Assembly: GCA_022561525.1 (NCBI GenBank)
Contig: JADFRB010000041.1
Coordinates: 1-9,221 of the forward strand
Reading direction: 5' to 3'
From: Nitrospinota bacterium
GTDB taxonomy: Bacteria > Nitrospirota > Nitrospiria > Nitrospirales > UBA8639
DNA length: 9,221 nt
The notes beneath the pieces were generated by a model. The model worked only from the letters and a program-made list of their open reading frames with translations. It ran no database searches and was not told the origin of the DNA. The stretch's first letter is position 1. Each line of letters opens with the position of its first letter. Position numbers and translations under genes: made by a program. Shown piece by piece: positions 1 to 7,807 of the stretch.

Positions 1-687
1 ATCTTGGAGGCGTTCAGGACACATGGCTCCGAATCCTGCATTGATGTTCGTGCCATCAGGATCATCGCCAATCACATGCACTTCTGCGCCCAACTCCCGA
101 ATAACCTTGGGAAACACGGAATAGCCTGCGCCATGAGCACAATCGAGAACGACCTTGAGCCCCTGGAAATCCATATCACGAGGCAGAGACCGTTTCACGA
201 ATTCAATGTACCGACCTTCCGCATCATCAATACGATGGGCTTTGCCGATCTCACTAGCTGTCGGCCGAAGATGCTCGATTTCGTTGGAAAGAATGAGTTC
301 CTCCATCCGCAGTTCCATATCATCGGGAAGCTTAAACCCATCATGGGAGAAAAATTTAATCCCGTTGTCTTGATAGGGATTATGCGAAGCCGAGATCATC
401 ACTCCGGCATCCGCACGAAGGCAACGCGTGAGAAAGGCCACCCCTGGAGTTGGCATCGGCCCCACCAGCAACACATCAACACCCATCGAGCAAATCCCGG
501 AGGTCAACGCCGATTCCAACATGTACCCGGACAACCGGGTGTCCTTGCCAATGACAATTTGATGACGACCCTCACGGCGCTTAAACAGATGTGCCACCGC
601 CCGACCTAACTTCATGGCGGTTTCACTGGTCATCGGCTCTAAATTGGCAACACCGCGAACACCATCTGTCCCGAATAACTTCCGCAT
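1..687 (-). CDS. glmM: Phosphoglucosamine mutase GlmM, N-terminal part (3' end outside window)
   Basis: GlmM interconverts glucosamine-6-phosphate and glucosamine-1-phosphate in the cytoplasm, the step before UDP-GlcNAc synthesis for peptidoglycan and LPS. The visible 229 codons begin [12 protein letters not shown], the typical GlmM N-terminus. They include the active-site phosphoserine loop [16 protein letters not shown] (about residues 98-113), whose serine at about 101 corresponds to the phosphorylated Ser102 of E. coli GlmM. The second domain begins near residue 175 ([10 protein letters not shown], then DGTNINAG). The metal-binding DGDGDR loop and the phosphate-binding C-terminal domain would lie past base 1. 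The family is about 445-455 residues, so roughly half is present. The ATG at 687-685 is preceded by AGGAGG with a short 4-base spacer, and the folP stop TAG overlaps this Shine-Dalgarno sequence, so translation is probably coupled to folP. No other phosphohexomutase fits as well, because the FGTDGVRG start is GlmM-specific. Confidence 0.96.
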   Translation of the reverse strand, partial: MRKLFGTDGVRGVANLEPMTSETAMKLGRAVAHLFKRREGRHQIVIGKDTRLSGYMLESALTSGICSMGVDVLLVGPMPTPGVAFLTRCLRADAGVMISASHNPYQDNGIKFFSHDGFKLPDDMELRMEELILSNEIEHLRPTASEIGKAHRIDDAEGRYIEFVKRSLPRDMDFQGLKVVLDCAHGAGYSVFPKVIRELGAEVHVIGDDPDGTNINAGFGAMCPERLQD

Positions 688-690
688 GAA

Positions 691-697
691 CCCTCCT
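691..697 (-). promoter_or_regulatory. Ribosome binding site of glmM, overlapping the folP stop
   Basis: On the minus strand the sequence reads TAGGAGGGTTCATG. The TAG is the folP stop, AGGAGGG is a near-perfect anti-Shine-Dalgarno match, and ATG is the glmM start. Only 8 bases separate the folP stop codon from the glmM start codon. Ribosomes terminating on folP would sit on the glmM initiation region, which points to translational coupling. It also fixes the glmM start. Confidence 0.8.
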
Positions 698-1568
698 AGT
701 TCCAATGAGCTCGTTTAATCGCCGTGGCCATCGTCACCACATCACGCATCTGCTCAACATCATGAACGCGAACGACATGGGCACCGTGCAACACCGCTGT
801 GGCCACCGCTGCCGCTGTTCCCATCATCCGTTCACCAACAGGCTTATTCAAGACCGTTCCAATAAACGACTTACTCGACACCCCAACTAATACCGGTTGT
901 CCCAAACTTTCAAAGGAAGCCAGCCCGTTCATGAGACTGAGATTTTGCTCGGTCGTCTTGCCAAAACCGATTCCTGGATCAATCAGGATTTGCTCACGCC
1001 CGATACCATACGATTCAGCCACCTTAATTCGATCCCGTAAAAACCTTTTCACGTCCTCAACCACATTGTCGTAGTGACAACAATCCTGCATGGTCTCTGG
1101 GTCGCCTTGCATGTGCATCAGCACGACCCCGGCCTGAGCTTCAGCCACCGCATGTCCCATATCCAAATCAAACTCCAAAGCACTGATATCGTTAATAATA
1201 TGGACGCCCCAATCAAGCGCTCTCCTCGCCACTTCCGCCTTTTTGGTATCCACCGACAGTGTGACCTGACACTGTTTTCCAAGAACCTGCAAGACCGGGC
1301 GAAGACGCCGAAGTTCTTCCTCCGCATTAATACCGATTGAACCCGGTCTGGAAGATTCAGCCCCCACATCAATTATATCCGCACCAGCAGCAATCATGTG
1401 TTGGGCCTGATCAAGGGCATACTGAGGGTCCAGGAAACGGCCTCCATCAGAAAATGAATCCGGGGTGACATTCAACACGCCCATCACTAACGGACGAACA
1501 CCAAAAGGGATCCGTTTGGTTCTGGCACGAATCCATCGTTCAGTGTCTTCCGTGACTGAACCCGACAT
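696..1568 (-). CDS. folP: Dihydropteroate synthase
   Basis: DHPS condenses 6-hydroxymethyl-7,8-dihydropterin pyrophosphate with p-aminobenzoate to give 7,8-dihydropteroate in folate synthesis; it is the sulfonamide target. The 290 residues form a single TIM-barrel domain, close to the 282 of E. coli. Visible motifs are [16 protein letters not shown] (28-43, pterin/pyrophosphate loop with Asn33), [11 protein letters not shown] (67-77, pABA loop), SVDT (105-108), HIIND (123-127), [10 protein letters not shown] (151-160), DPGIGFGK (197-204), SSKSFIG (231-237) and RVHDV (267-271). The last two hold the catalytic Lys233, Arg267 and His269. Oddly, the usual SRKS reads SSKS, so the arginine next to the catalytic lysine is lost. 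The start ATG has GAGGAG 9 bases upstream. The 183-base gap from ftsH holds no convincing promoter or terminator, so co-transcription with ftsH is likely, as in E. coli. Confidence 0.97.
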   Translation of the reverse strand: MSGSVTEDTERWIRARTKRIPFGVRPLVMGVLNVTPDSFSDGGRFLDPQYALDQAQHMIAAGADIIDVGAESSRPGSIGINAEEELRRLRPVLQVLGKQCQVTLSVDTKKAEVARRALDWGVHIINDISALEFDLDMGHAVAEAQAGVVLMHMQGDPETMQDCCHYDNVVEDVKRFLRDRIKVAESYGIGREQILIDPGIGFGKTTEQNLSLMNGLASFESLGQPVLVGVSSKSFIGTVLNKPVGERMMGTAAAVATAVLHGAHVVRVHDVEQMRDVVTMATAIKRAHWN

Positions 1569-1577
1569 GAAAATGGA

Positions 1578-1583
1578 CTCCTC
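1578..1583 (-). promoter_or_regulatory. Ribosome binding site of folP
   Basis: GAGGAG on the minus strand lies 9 bases before the folP ATG (1568-1566). It supports that start, which places the [16 protein letters not shown] motif 27 residues in; this is a slightly longer N-terminus than in E. coli DHPS. Confidence 0.65.
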
Positions 1584-1751
1584 AGAAAGGGAGGTTAACG
1601 ATTTATTCGGACGTCAGGAAAACATCCTTGAGCGATGGAGAGAGTAGTAAGATAATGATTTGAGACGTGAATGCCTGGATCTTTTCCACCACCAGGCCTT
1701 CCTTGAACCTAATGGGGAATCAGGGGATGATCGCGATTGCCAGAAACCCAA

Positions 1752-3572
1752 TCAGGAAATTTGTGCAGCCTCCTGCACAATTGTCCCCGAATTGATGATC
1801 TGGTCAATCTCTAACGAGTCCAATACTTCCTTTTCCAACAGCGCTTCCGCCAGAGCCCTCAAGGTATGGATATGTTCCGTCAACACCCGCTTCGTGCGAT
1901 CATAGGATTCCACAATAAGCCGTTTAATTTCATAGTCAATCTCTAAAGCCATTTGATCACTGATTTCATGGCGTTGACTGATTTCCCGACCAAGGAAGAC
2001 TTCCGCTTCTTTTTTCCCAAAGGTGACGGGTCCGAGCTTGGCACTCATACCCCATTCACACACCATTTTTCTGGCCAAATCGGTGGCCCGTTCAATATCG
2101 TTTCCTGCTCCTGTGGTCACATCCTTAAACACCAGTTCCTCAGCCACTCGCCCGCCTAACAAAATCGACAGGGTGTTAAATAAAAATTCTTGCGAATAAC
2201 TGTGCCGATCATCCGTCGGCAACTGCATGGTCATTCCCATCGACCGACCACGCGGGATGATCGTCACCTTATGAACAGGGTCAGTGCCCGGCAACAATTT
2301 CGCCATGAGGGCATGACCGGCCTCATGATACGCCGTCGTTCGCTTTTCTTCTTCGCTGAGCACTAAACTCTTGCGTTCCACCCCCATCATGACTTTATCT
2401 TTAGCATTTTCGAAATCGACCAATTCCACAACCTTCTTATCCAGTCGAGCCGCCCACAAGGCAGCCTCATTGACGAGGTTTTCCAAATCCGCCCCGGAAA
2501 AGCCAGGCGTTCCTCTACCAATTTGCTCAAGATTGACATCTGTCGCGATAGGCACCTTCTTGGTGTGAACTTTCAGGATTTCAACGCGACCCTTGATATC
2601 GGGATGATTCACCATGACCTGCCGATCAAACCGCCCTGGCCGGAGTAACGCTGGATCCAAGACATCAGGACGGTTCGTCGCTGCGACCAGAATCACACCT
2701 TCCGTCGTATCAAAACCATCCATTTCCACGAGCAGTTGGTTCAGGGTTTGTTCACGCTCATCGTGCCCACCGCCAAGTCCAGCCCCACGCAAACGGCCAA
2801 CCGCATCGATTTCATCGATGAAAATGATACAGGGAGCGTGTTTTCTCCCTTGTTCAAACAAGTCACGAACCCGAGAGGCACCAACACCCACAAACATTTC
2901 AACGAAGTCAGATCCGCTGATGAAAAAAAATGGGACCGAGGCCTCACCTGCAATAGCCTTGGCCAAGAGTGTTTTCCCAGTCCCTGGGGGGCCGATGATA
3001 AGAACACCTTTAGGAATGCGTCCCCCAAGTTTCTGAAACTTTTGCGGATCCTTTAAAAAATCAATAATTTCAACGACCTCATCTTTCGCCTCGTCTATAC
3101 CAGCCACATCGGCAAACGTGACTTTCTTTTTATCTTCCGTCAGCATTCTGGCACGACTTTTCCCAAACGACATTGCGCGATTACCACCCATTTGCATTTG
3201 TCGCATCAAAAAGAACCATAGCCCCAGGAATAGAATAAATGGTCCCCACGTAACCAGGAACGTGATATACCAGGGGCTATCAACCGGCGGTTTGGCTTCT
3301 ATTTGCACACCTTTTTCCCTGAGGGCTTTCACCAGATCGGGATATTCAACCGTAAAGGTGTTAATCCGCGTCCCATCTTTCAACACAGCACTAATTTGAT
3401 TATCTTTCATGGTCACCTTGGCGATTTCACCACGTTCCAGGTGCAGCATGAATTCGCTAAAAATAACTGGTTCTTCAAGAGGTTGCGATGGGACTGTAAA
3501 CAAATTGAACAAGAGAATCATAAACAGGCCAACAACCACCCAAAACAGTAAATTCTTTACTCGAGAATTCAT
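1752..3572 (-). CDS. ftsH: ATP-dependent zinc metalloprotease FtsH
   Basis: FtsH is a hexameric membrane-anchored AAA+ protease that degrades misassembled membrane proteins and short-lived regulators. The 606 residues show a first membrane helix (about 7-26), a small extracytoplasmic domain (about 30-100), a second membrane helix (about 102-123) and then the AAA+ module. That module has Walker A GPPGTGKT (194-201), pore loop FVGVG (227-231), Walker B IIFIDEID (249-256) and the second region of homology [18 protein letters not shown] (298-315). The peptidase domain carries the zinc motif HEAGH (416-420) and the likely third ligand Asp492 in [11 protein letters not shown]. The protein ends soon after the coiled-coil region, without the longer tail of E. 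coli FtsH (644 residues). It follows tilS after a 268-base gap and precedes folP. The ATG is the only start in reach, although its AGGAGG lies 12 bases upstream. All catalytic residues are intact. Confidence 0.98.
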   Translation of the reverse strand: MNSRVKNLLFWVVVGLFMILLFNLFTVPSQPLEEPVIFSEFMLHLERGEIAKVTMKDNQISAVLKDGTRINTFTVEYPDLVKALREKGVQIEAKPPVDSPWYITFLVTWGPFILFLGLWFFLMRQMQMGGNRAMSFGKSRARMLTEDKKKVTFADVAGIDEAKDEVVEIIDFLKDPQKFQKLGGRIPKGVLIIGPPGTGKTLLAKAIAGEASVPFFFISGSDFVEMFVGVGASRVRDLFEQGRKHAPCIIFIDEIDAVGRLRGAGLGGGHDEREQTLNQLLVEMDGFDTTEGVILVAATNRPDVLDPALLRPGRFDRQVMVNHPDIKGRVEILKVHTKKVPIATDVNLEQIGRGTPGFSGADLENLVNEAALWAARLDKKVVELVDFENAKDKVMMGVERKSLVLSEEEKRTTAYHEAGHALMAKLLPGTDPVHKVTIIPRGRSMGMTMQLPTDDRHSYSQEFLFNTLSILLGGRVAEELVFKDVTTGAGNDIERATDLARKMVCEWGMSAKLGPVTFGKKEAEVFLGREISQRHEISDQMALEIDYEIKRLIVESYDRTKRVLTEHIHTLRALAEALLEKEVLDSLEIDQIINSGTIVQEAAQIS

Positions 3573-3584
3573 TCGAGTTCTCTT

Positions 3585-3590
3585 CCTCCT
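3585..3590 (-). promoter_or_regulatory. Ribosome binding site of ftsH with long spacer
   Basis: A perfect AGGAGG on the minus strand stands 12 bases before the ftsH ATG, more than the usual 5-9. No in-frame alternative start lies between them, and the next codons (AAT TCT CGA GTA) offer none. The spacing is therefore either tolerated or lowers initiation. Confidence 0.6.
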
Positions 3591-3655
3591 AGACTATAAT
3601 TTCTCTGTAGATGTGGATCGGAATAATCATTAAAAACAATGAGGCAATCTCACAA

Positions 3656-3685
3656 ATACTACCATGGGTACTGAATCTATGACAA
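3656..3685 (-). promoter_or_regulatory. Candidate sigma70-type promoter for ftsH-folP-glmM
   Basis: On the minus strand TTGTCA (3685-3680, 5 of 6 matches to TTGACA) is followed after 18 bases by TAGTAT (3661-3656, 4 of 6 matches to TATAAT). It lies about 85 bases before the ftsH start in the largest intergenic gap. The position suits an independent promoter for the second gene block. The match is moderate and the spacer is at the upper end of normal, so this is a prediction only. No operator or heat-shock (CIRCE or sigma32) motif was recognised beside it. Confidence 0.35.
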
Positions 3686-3840
3686 CCAATTCCCCTCTAG
3701 CTTTTTCAGAAGCTCGTTCATTATCCAGTTTTCCATGACCCAACCCATTGAATTTCCAGTCGATTCTTGGCTATTTCAAAATTTTTCAGGCGGAGAACTG
3801 TGTGGTGGTAGTGAGAGAAGATGTGCCAAAATAGTACCTA

Positions 3841-5277
3841 CTATAGAGAGGGGGCAGGGAATTCAGAACCTAACTTCAGCGCAATAAATCTTCTGGTGTC
3901 CTTCATCACGCGGAATCGATGATCCGGTCGAAACCCAGCAACCCACACAATGCCCTCTGGAGCCACGACTAAGGGCACCTCAGAACGCTTCGTTCGACTC
4001 AGTTTAATGTCAGAGAAAAAATCCTGAATTTTCTTCCTTTGACCATTCATCCCAAAGGGATAAAAGGAGTCGCCTGATTTCCACTGACGAATCACAAGAT
4101 CATGGGTAAAATGATCCGCATCGAGAAACACGCAGGATGGGTCATTTTTCCAGTTATCGGGTAGACGGTCTACTAGACAAGCCTCAAGAGTTTGTCCCGT
4201 TAACGGCCAGGATAACACCCCAGGTACGGGTAACGGAAGGATCGGATGAGATGGTGGTAAATGAAACAGTGTCTCGCCTTCCACCGCGCACAAATAAACC
4301 TCTTTATAATCGCGACGAACTCGGATGCCGTGGGATTGAAGCACGAGACCCGAAGTACTTCGATTCACTAGATCCACAATTGCTTCCACACAATCAAACG
4401 GTGGGTGAACATTTGTCCGGGTCACCTGCCGGTAGAGCAACAACACCACTCTTCGCTGAATTGACCGCGGGAGTCCGGACAACGTGACCTGATTCAACAC
4501 CACCCTATCGACATCAGCCTTGAGTAAGACCGATGCCAGAGCTTGTGACGCTACCTGGTCAAGATATTCGGATTCCTCACGAAGAATGTTGGCCTGGCGT
4601 GATAACGCCTGAACAATCTTGGGATTGAATTGTTTCAGAACAGGCATCAACTCCTGACGGATACGATTACGCCTGTATTGAGGACTCGCATTACTCGAAT
4701 CGATTCGAAAAGACCATTGGTTCTTTTTGAGGTAGGCTACAATCTCAACACGCAATACTCCTAACAACGGTCGAATGAAGTGGGGAGCTCGAAAAGCAGG
4801 CATGCCTGATAATCCAACCGACCCAGCTCCCCTGAGCATCCACATCAGCACGGTTTCAGCTTGATCATCGCTCGTATGCCCTAGGGCTACTTTTGTGAGG
4901 TCGTGTTCATGAGCCACCTGGGTGAAAGCCGCATACCGAAGATCACGAGCCACGGACTGGGTCGATTGGCCTTTTCGTGTTTGGATCTCCAGTTGGAGAT
5001 TGAGTCGTTGCACAGTGCACGGCACATCAAGCTGCTGACACAAGGTTTGAACAAAATCCGCATCGGCTTCGCTTTCTTCACCTCGTAACCCATGATTCAT
5101 ATGGATCACATGAAGAACCAAATTCAACTGTGACTGCCACGCACACAGGAGGTGCAACAAGGCCACCGAGTCGGGTCCGCCAGATACCGCAACCAAGACC
5201 CGGTCGTGCTCGTTGAGTAATTCCTGTTGACGAACCCTCGCCAAGACCTGTTGTTCGAAACGCAGGATGGGTGACAT
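3841..5277 (-). CDS. tilS: tRNA(Ile)-lysidine synthase
   Basis: TilS uses ATP and lysine to convert C34 of tRNA-Ile2 (CAU anticodon) to lysidine, switching both its decoding and its aminoacylation from Met to Ile. From a GTG start at 5283 the protein would be 480 residues; from the ATG at 5277, which I prefer, 478. In the longer numbering the N-terminal PP-loop ATPase domain shows AVSGGPDSVALL (32-43), HMNHGLRG (61-68) and GHTSDDQAETVLMWMLRG (135-152), then SNASPQYRRNRIR (197-209). The C-terminal lysidine-synthase domain includes KSGDSFYPFGM (402-412) and KKIQDFFSD (417-425). This is the long form of the family, similar to E. coli (432) or somewhat longer. No strong Shine-Dalgarno precedes either start, and a TGA sits in frame directly upstream of the GTG. 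The 35-base gap after ribF suggests the same transcript. No clear terminator follows the stop. Confidence 0.96.
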   Translation of the reverse strand: MSPILRFEQQVLARVRQQELLNEHDRVLVAVSGGPDSVALLHLLCAWQSQLNLVLHVIHMNHGLRGEESEADADFVQTLCQQLDVPCTVQRLNLQLEIQTRKGQSTQSVARDLRYAAFTQVAHEHDLTKVALGHTSDDQAETVLMWMLRGAGSVGLSGMPAFRAPHFIRPLLGVLRVEIVAYLKKNQWSFRIDSSNASPQYRRNRIRQELMPVLKQFNPKIVQALSRQANILREESEYLDQVASQALASVLLKADVDRVVLNQVTLSGLPRSIQRRVVLLLYRQVTRTNVHPPFDCVEAIVDLVNRSTSGLVLQSHGIRVRRDYKEVYLCAVEGETLFHLPPSHPILPLPVPGVLSWPLTGQTLEACLVDRLPDNWKNDPSCVFLDADHFTHDLVIRQWKSGDSFYPFGMNGQRKKIQDFFSDIKLSRTKRSEVPLVVAPEGIVWVAGFRPDHRFRVMKDTRRFIALKLGSEFPAPSL

Positions 5278-5312
5278 AAGCACAGCTCACAGGCGGGAAG
5301 AAATTTGCAAGG

Positions 5313-6251
5313 TCAACTCCGGGCTTTCTCTTTCTTAAACACGTCTTGCGCTACATCGATGTCCAAAGCAATTTGAGCGGCTAATTCATCGGATGACTGA
5401 AAAACCTCATCACCGCGTACATACTTGAGAAAATCGACTTGCACATCTTCTCCATACAATGCACAGTCTTCGTCCAGTATATGGACTTCCAGTAATCGTT
5501 CGCCCTGCCCAAAAGTCGGGCGCGTCCCAATATAACTGATCGAATTGAATGACCTCCCTTTCCAATGCAGGTTGGTCACATAGACACCATCAGGCGGAAT
5601 CACTCGCCCTGCCGGCAAACGAAGATTGGCTGTTCGGCATCCCAGGGCTTGCCCACGCTGATCACCTTCAACCACCATTCCCTGCAATGAATAGGACCTC
5701 CCCAAAAAATCCCGAACTTCTTCCATTTTACATTGCTGAATCAATTTTCGAATATGCGTTGAGCTGGCAACTTTGTCTCCGGATCCGAGCGGCTTCAGGA
5801 GATGGACTTGAAAATTTGCACGTTTTCCTAATTGGGTCAAGGTTGAAGTATTGCCAGCCCGCCCCTGTCCAAAGACAAAATGTTCCCCAACAAAGAGATC
5901 ACGGACCCCCAACCCATCGCGTAAAATCGACCCCACAAACTCTTCGGGACTCAGGGCGGAAAAAGATTTCGTAAACTCGAGAATAACCAAATGTTCCACC
6001 CCGACGGATTCAAACCACTTCAGCTTGTCTTCCGGGGTCGTCAGGAATTGAAAATCGATATTGGGATTCAGGACCTGGACAGGATGAGGATCAAAGGTCA
6101 ACACCATTGGTGTTCCGCCACACTCGCGAGCCCAATTGACCACGGTAGACAGCAGGTAGCGATGACCAAGATGTTGACCATCAAAATTGCCAATGGTCAA
6201 CACGGGATGAGGAGGGAGGGGAGGGTTCGGAAGCCCTCGTGAAACCTTCAT
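5313..6251 (-). CDS. ribF: Bifunctional riboflavin kinase / FAD synthetase
   Basis: RibF phosphorylates riboflavin to FMN and adenylylates FMN to FAD in the cytoplasm. The 312 residues match the usual bacterial length. The N-terminal FMN adenylyltransferase domain (about 15-180) shows [10 protein letters not shown] (21-30, usually GNFDGVHLGH), FDPHP (53-57) and SSTHIR (163-168). The C-terminal kinase domain (about 185-310) shows [15 protein letters not shown] (196-210), DGVYV (221-225), [10 protein letters not shown] (239-248) and EVHILD (255-260). The catalytic glutamate is probably Glu255. The kinase signature PTAN reads RTAN (206-209): the proline is replaced, but the Mg-ATP-binding Thr and Asn are kept. 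The ATG overlaps the hemB stop as ATGA, with no clear Shine-Dalgarno sequence. Translation therefore probably depends on ribosomes finishing hemB. Confidence 0.96.
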   Translation of the reverse strand: MKVSRGLPNPPLPPHPVLTIGNFDGQHLGHRYLLSTVVNWARECGGTPMVLTFDPHPVQVLNPNIDFQFLTTPEDKLKWFESVGVEHLVILEFTKSFSALSPEEFVGSILRDGLGVRDLFVGEHFVFGQGRAGNTSTLTQLGKRANFQVHLLKPLGSGDKVASSTHIRKLIQQCKMEEVRDFLGRSYSLQGMVVEGDQRGQALGCRTANLRLPAGRVIPPDGVYVTNLHWKGRSFNSISYIGTRPTFGQGERLLEVHILDEDCALYGEDVQVDFLKYVRGDEVFQSSDELAAQIALDIDVAQDVFKKEKARS

Positions 6252-7231
6252 GTGCGATAGCTATTGAGGGCCTGCGCCGCATCCTTGGCAAAGTAGGTGA
6301 GAATAAGGTCCGCCCCGGCTCGCTTAATGGACAACAGAGTTTCAAGCATCACACTGGATTCATCGATCCACCCTTTCTGAGAGGCCGCCTTGATCATGCT
6401 GTACTCCCCGCTAACTTGATAAGCCGCGATAGGAACGGAGACGTGTGATCGTGATTGTGCAATCACATCAAGGTAGGGAAGCGCCGGCTTGACCATCACA
6501 ATGTCGGCCCCCTCCTCCACATCAAGTTCAACTTCGCGAATGGCTTCACGGACGTTGGCCGGATCCATTTGATACGTTCGCCGATCTCCAAACGCCGGGC
6601 TGGAGTCCGCCGCTTCACGAAACGGAGCATATAAACTCGACGCATACTTCGCAGCATAGGCCATGATGGGAAGGTCGGGAAACCCCGCTTGATCCAATTC
6701 ATCGCGGATAGCTCCGACGCGGCCATCCATCATGTCAGACGGGGCAACCATGTCGACACCCGCCTCCGCATGCGTTCGCGCCATTGACCGCAAACATTCA
6801 AGCGTTTCATCATTGAGAATCCGGCCATCTTTCACAATGCCACAATGCCCATGATCCGTATATTCGTCGATGCACACATCCGTGATGACAAGGAGATCCG
6901 GTACCTGACTTTTGAGGGTTCGAACCGCCTGCTGAACAATGCCATCAGGATCATACGCCGAAGTTCCCCGAGCATCTTTTCGATCAGGAATGCCGAAGAG
7001 CATGATCGCAAGGATACCTAATTGATGAGCCTCAAACGCCTCTTTGACTAGCAAATCAATAGACCACCGGAATTGGCCCGGCATGGAACTGATCGGAATC
7101 TGTTGATTTTGGCCGACAGTGACAAACAACGGATAAATAAAATCATCTGGAGACAGACTGGTTTCTCTAACCAGACGACGCATGGATTCATGCTGTCGTA
7201 GCCTGCGCATACGCTGTCGAGGAAAGGCCAT
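6248..7231 (-). CDS. hemB: Delta-aminolevulinic acid dehydratase (porphobilinogen synthase)
   Basis: HemB joins two 5-aminolevulinate molecules to porphobilinogen, the second common step of tetrapyrrole synthesis. At 327 residues it is full length. It shows the Schiff-base lysines in AYAAKYASS (Lys195) and [10 protein letters not shown] (Lys248), plus the family blocks [12 protein letters not shown] (48-59) and [10 protein letters not shown] (271-280). The metal-site segment [14 protein letters not shown] (118-131) has Cys120, Asp122 and Cys130. The classical zinc type has three cysteines and the magnesium type has Ala/Asp/Asp, so this enzyme has a mixed Cys-Asp-Cys arrangement. As far as I recall, such a pattern also occurs in actinobacterial HemB. 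A GAGGA lies 10 bases before the ATG. Its stop overlaps the ribF start by 4 bases. The neighbours cobA-hemD and the CBS gene point to a haem/siroheme cluster continuing beyond base 9221. Confidence 0.97.
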   Translation of the reverse strand: MAFPRQRMRRLRQHESMRRLVRETSLSPDDFIYPLFVTVGQNQQIPISSMPGQFRWSIDLLVKEAFEAHQLGILAIMLFGIPDRKDARGTSAYDPDGIVQQAVRTLKSQVPDLLVITDVCIDEYTDHGHCGIVKDGRILNDETLECLRSMARTHAEAGVDMVAPSDMMDGRVGAIRDELDQAGFPDLPIMAYAAKYASSLYAPFREAADSSPAFGDRRTYQMDPANVREAIREVELDVEEGADIVMVKPALPYLDVIAQSRSHVSVPIAAYQVSGEYSMIKAASQKGWIDESSVMLETLLSIKRAGADLILTYFAKDAAQALNSYRT

Positions 7232-7327
7232 AATGGTGTTGTCCTCAGTACGACCGGGATCCGATTGCTGTGCGGTTTTTGAATAGAACCACCTTGTGTG
7301 GACAGGAGTCCCGATATTATCTGGAGG

Positions 7328-7723
7328 TTATTTCCGGGGAAGGTTCGTCAGAAACACCACAAGGTCTCGCACAGAAATCATGCCCACTAATTTTCCCTCC
7401 TGGCCGGAAACCCCTAAATGCCGAACGTGCTCTTTCGCCATCACGTCATTGGCATCGAGGAGCGTTTTATTTTCATCAATGATCTTAATGGGAGCCGACA
7501 TAATCTGCTCGACAGTGGTCTGCGTAGGATCCAACCCGGCGGCAACCAAACGTCTCAATAAATCGGTATCCGTGAGAATCCCAATAATCTTCCCGTCACG
7601 GGTGATAAAGATACTCCCAATCCCATTATCACGCATGATTTCCGCAGCCTTGCGAACATTCACATCTCGATCAACGGTGATGAACTTCTCAGCCGGCACC
7701 ATAAAAGATTTCACGGGAACCAT
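7328..7723 (-). CDS. Stand-alone CBS-domain-pair protein, function unknown
   Basis: This 131-residue protein is essentially one CBS pair (Bateman module). CBS1 spans about residues 7-60 and contains GIGSIFIT and IGILTDTDLL (47-56). CBS2 spans about 73-128 and contains VRHLGV and VGMISVRDLV (113-122). The GxxTDxD-type segment after each domain is the part that usually contacts the ribose and phosphates of bound adenosine nucleotides (AMP, ATP, SAM). No enzyme, DNA-binding or membrane part is attached, so it is presumably a nucleotide-sensing or partner-binding regulator. The start ATG has AGGAGA 5 bases upstream. It sits 84 bases after cobA-hemD and 96 bases before hemB, all in one direction, so co-expression with tetrapyrrole genes is likely. 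A role in regulating them is inference only. Fold confidence is high; function is unknown. Confidence 0.93.
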   Translation of the reverse strand: MVPVKSFMVPAEKFITVDRDVNVRKAAEIMRDNGIGSIFITRDGKIIGILTDTDLLRRLVAAGLDPTQTTVEQIMSAPIKIIDENKTLLDANDVMAKEHVRHLGVSGQEGKLVGMISVRDLVVFLTNLPRK

Positions 7724-7728
7724 AGATC

Positions 7729-7734
7729 TCTCCT
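7729..7734 (-). promoter_or_regulatory. Ribosome binding site of the CBS-pair gene
   Basis: AGGAGA on the minus strand, 5 bases before the ATG at 7723-7721, is the best-placed Shine-Dalgarno sequence in the window. It supports independent, efficient translation of this small protein rather than coupling to cobA-hemD. Confidence 0.7.
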
Positions 7735-7807
7735 TCGTTTAACACATACATGCTGATATCCTTTGCCCATTATTTGACTGCCCAATCCCCAGGCGGAAAG
7801 CCTTTAT

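Noticed and set aside
4..609. A 201-codon open frame on the plus strand
   Set aside because: It is antisense to glmM, whose minus-strand frame carries unmistakable GlmM motifs through the whole interval; the plus-strand translation matches nothing I recognise.
1673..1697. Inverted repeat GCCTGG/CCAGGC with a 13-base loop in the ftsH-folP gap, considered as a terminator
   Set aside because: The stem is only 6 pairs, the loop is large and no U-run follows on the minus strand, so an intrinsic terminator is not supported.
3595..3600. Perfect TATAAT on the plus strand near the ftsH start
   Set aside because: No acceptable -35 box stands 16-18 bases upstream (TTCGAG at best), and there is no plus-strand gene downstream; AT-rich leader chance match.
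4137..4487. A 116-codon plus-strand frame inside tilS
   Set aside because: The minus-strand TilS reading continues in frame through this region with the expected linker and C-terminal domain; this is a shadow.
7232..7327. Possible regulatory hairpin in the CBS-hemB gap (GTGGTT/AACCGC, and GGAC-TCCT-GTCC)
   Set aside because: Both stems are short (6 pairs with a wobble, and 4 pairs), with no U-run and no resemblance to a known riboswitch or attenuator.
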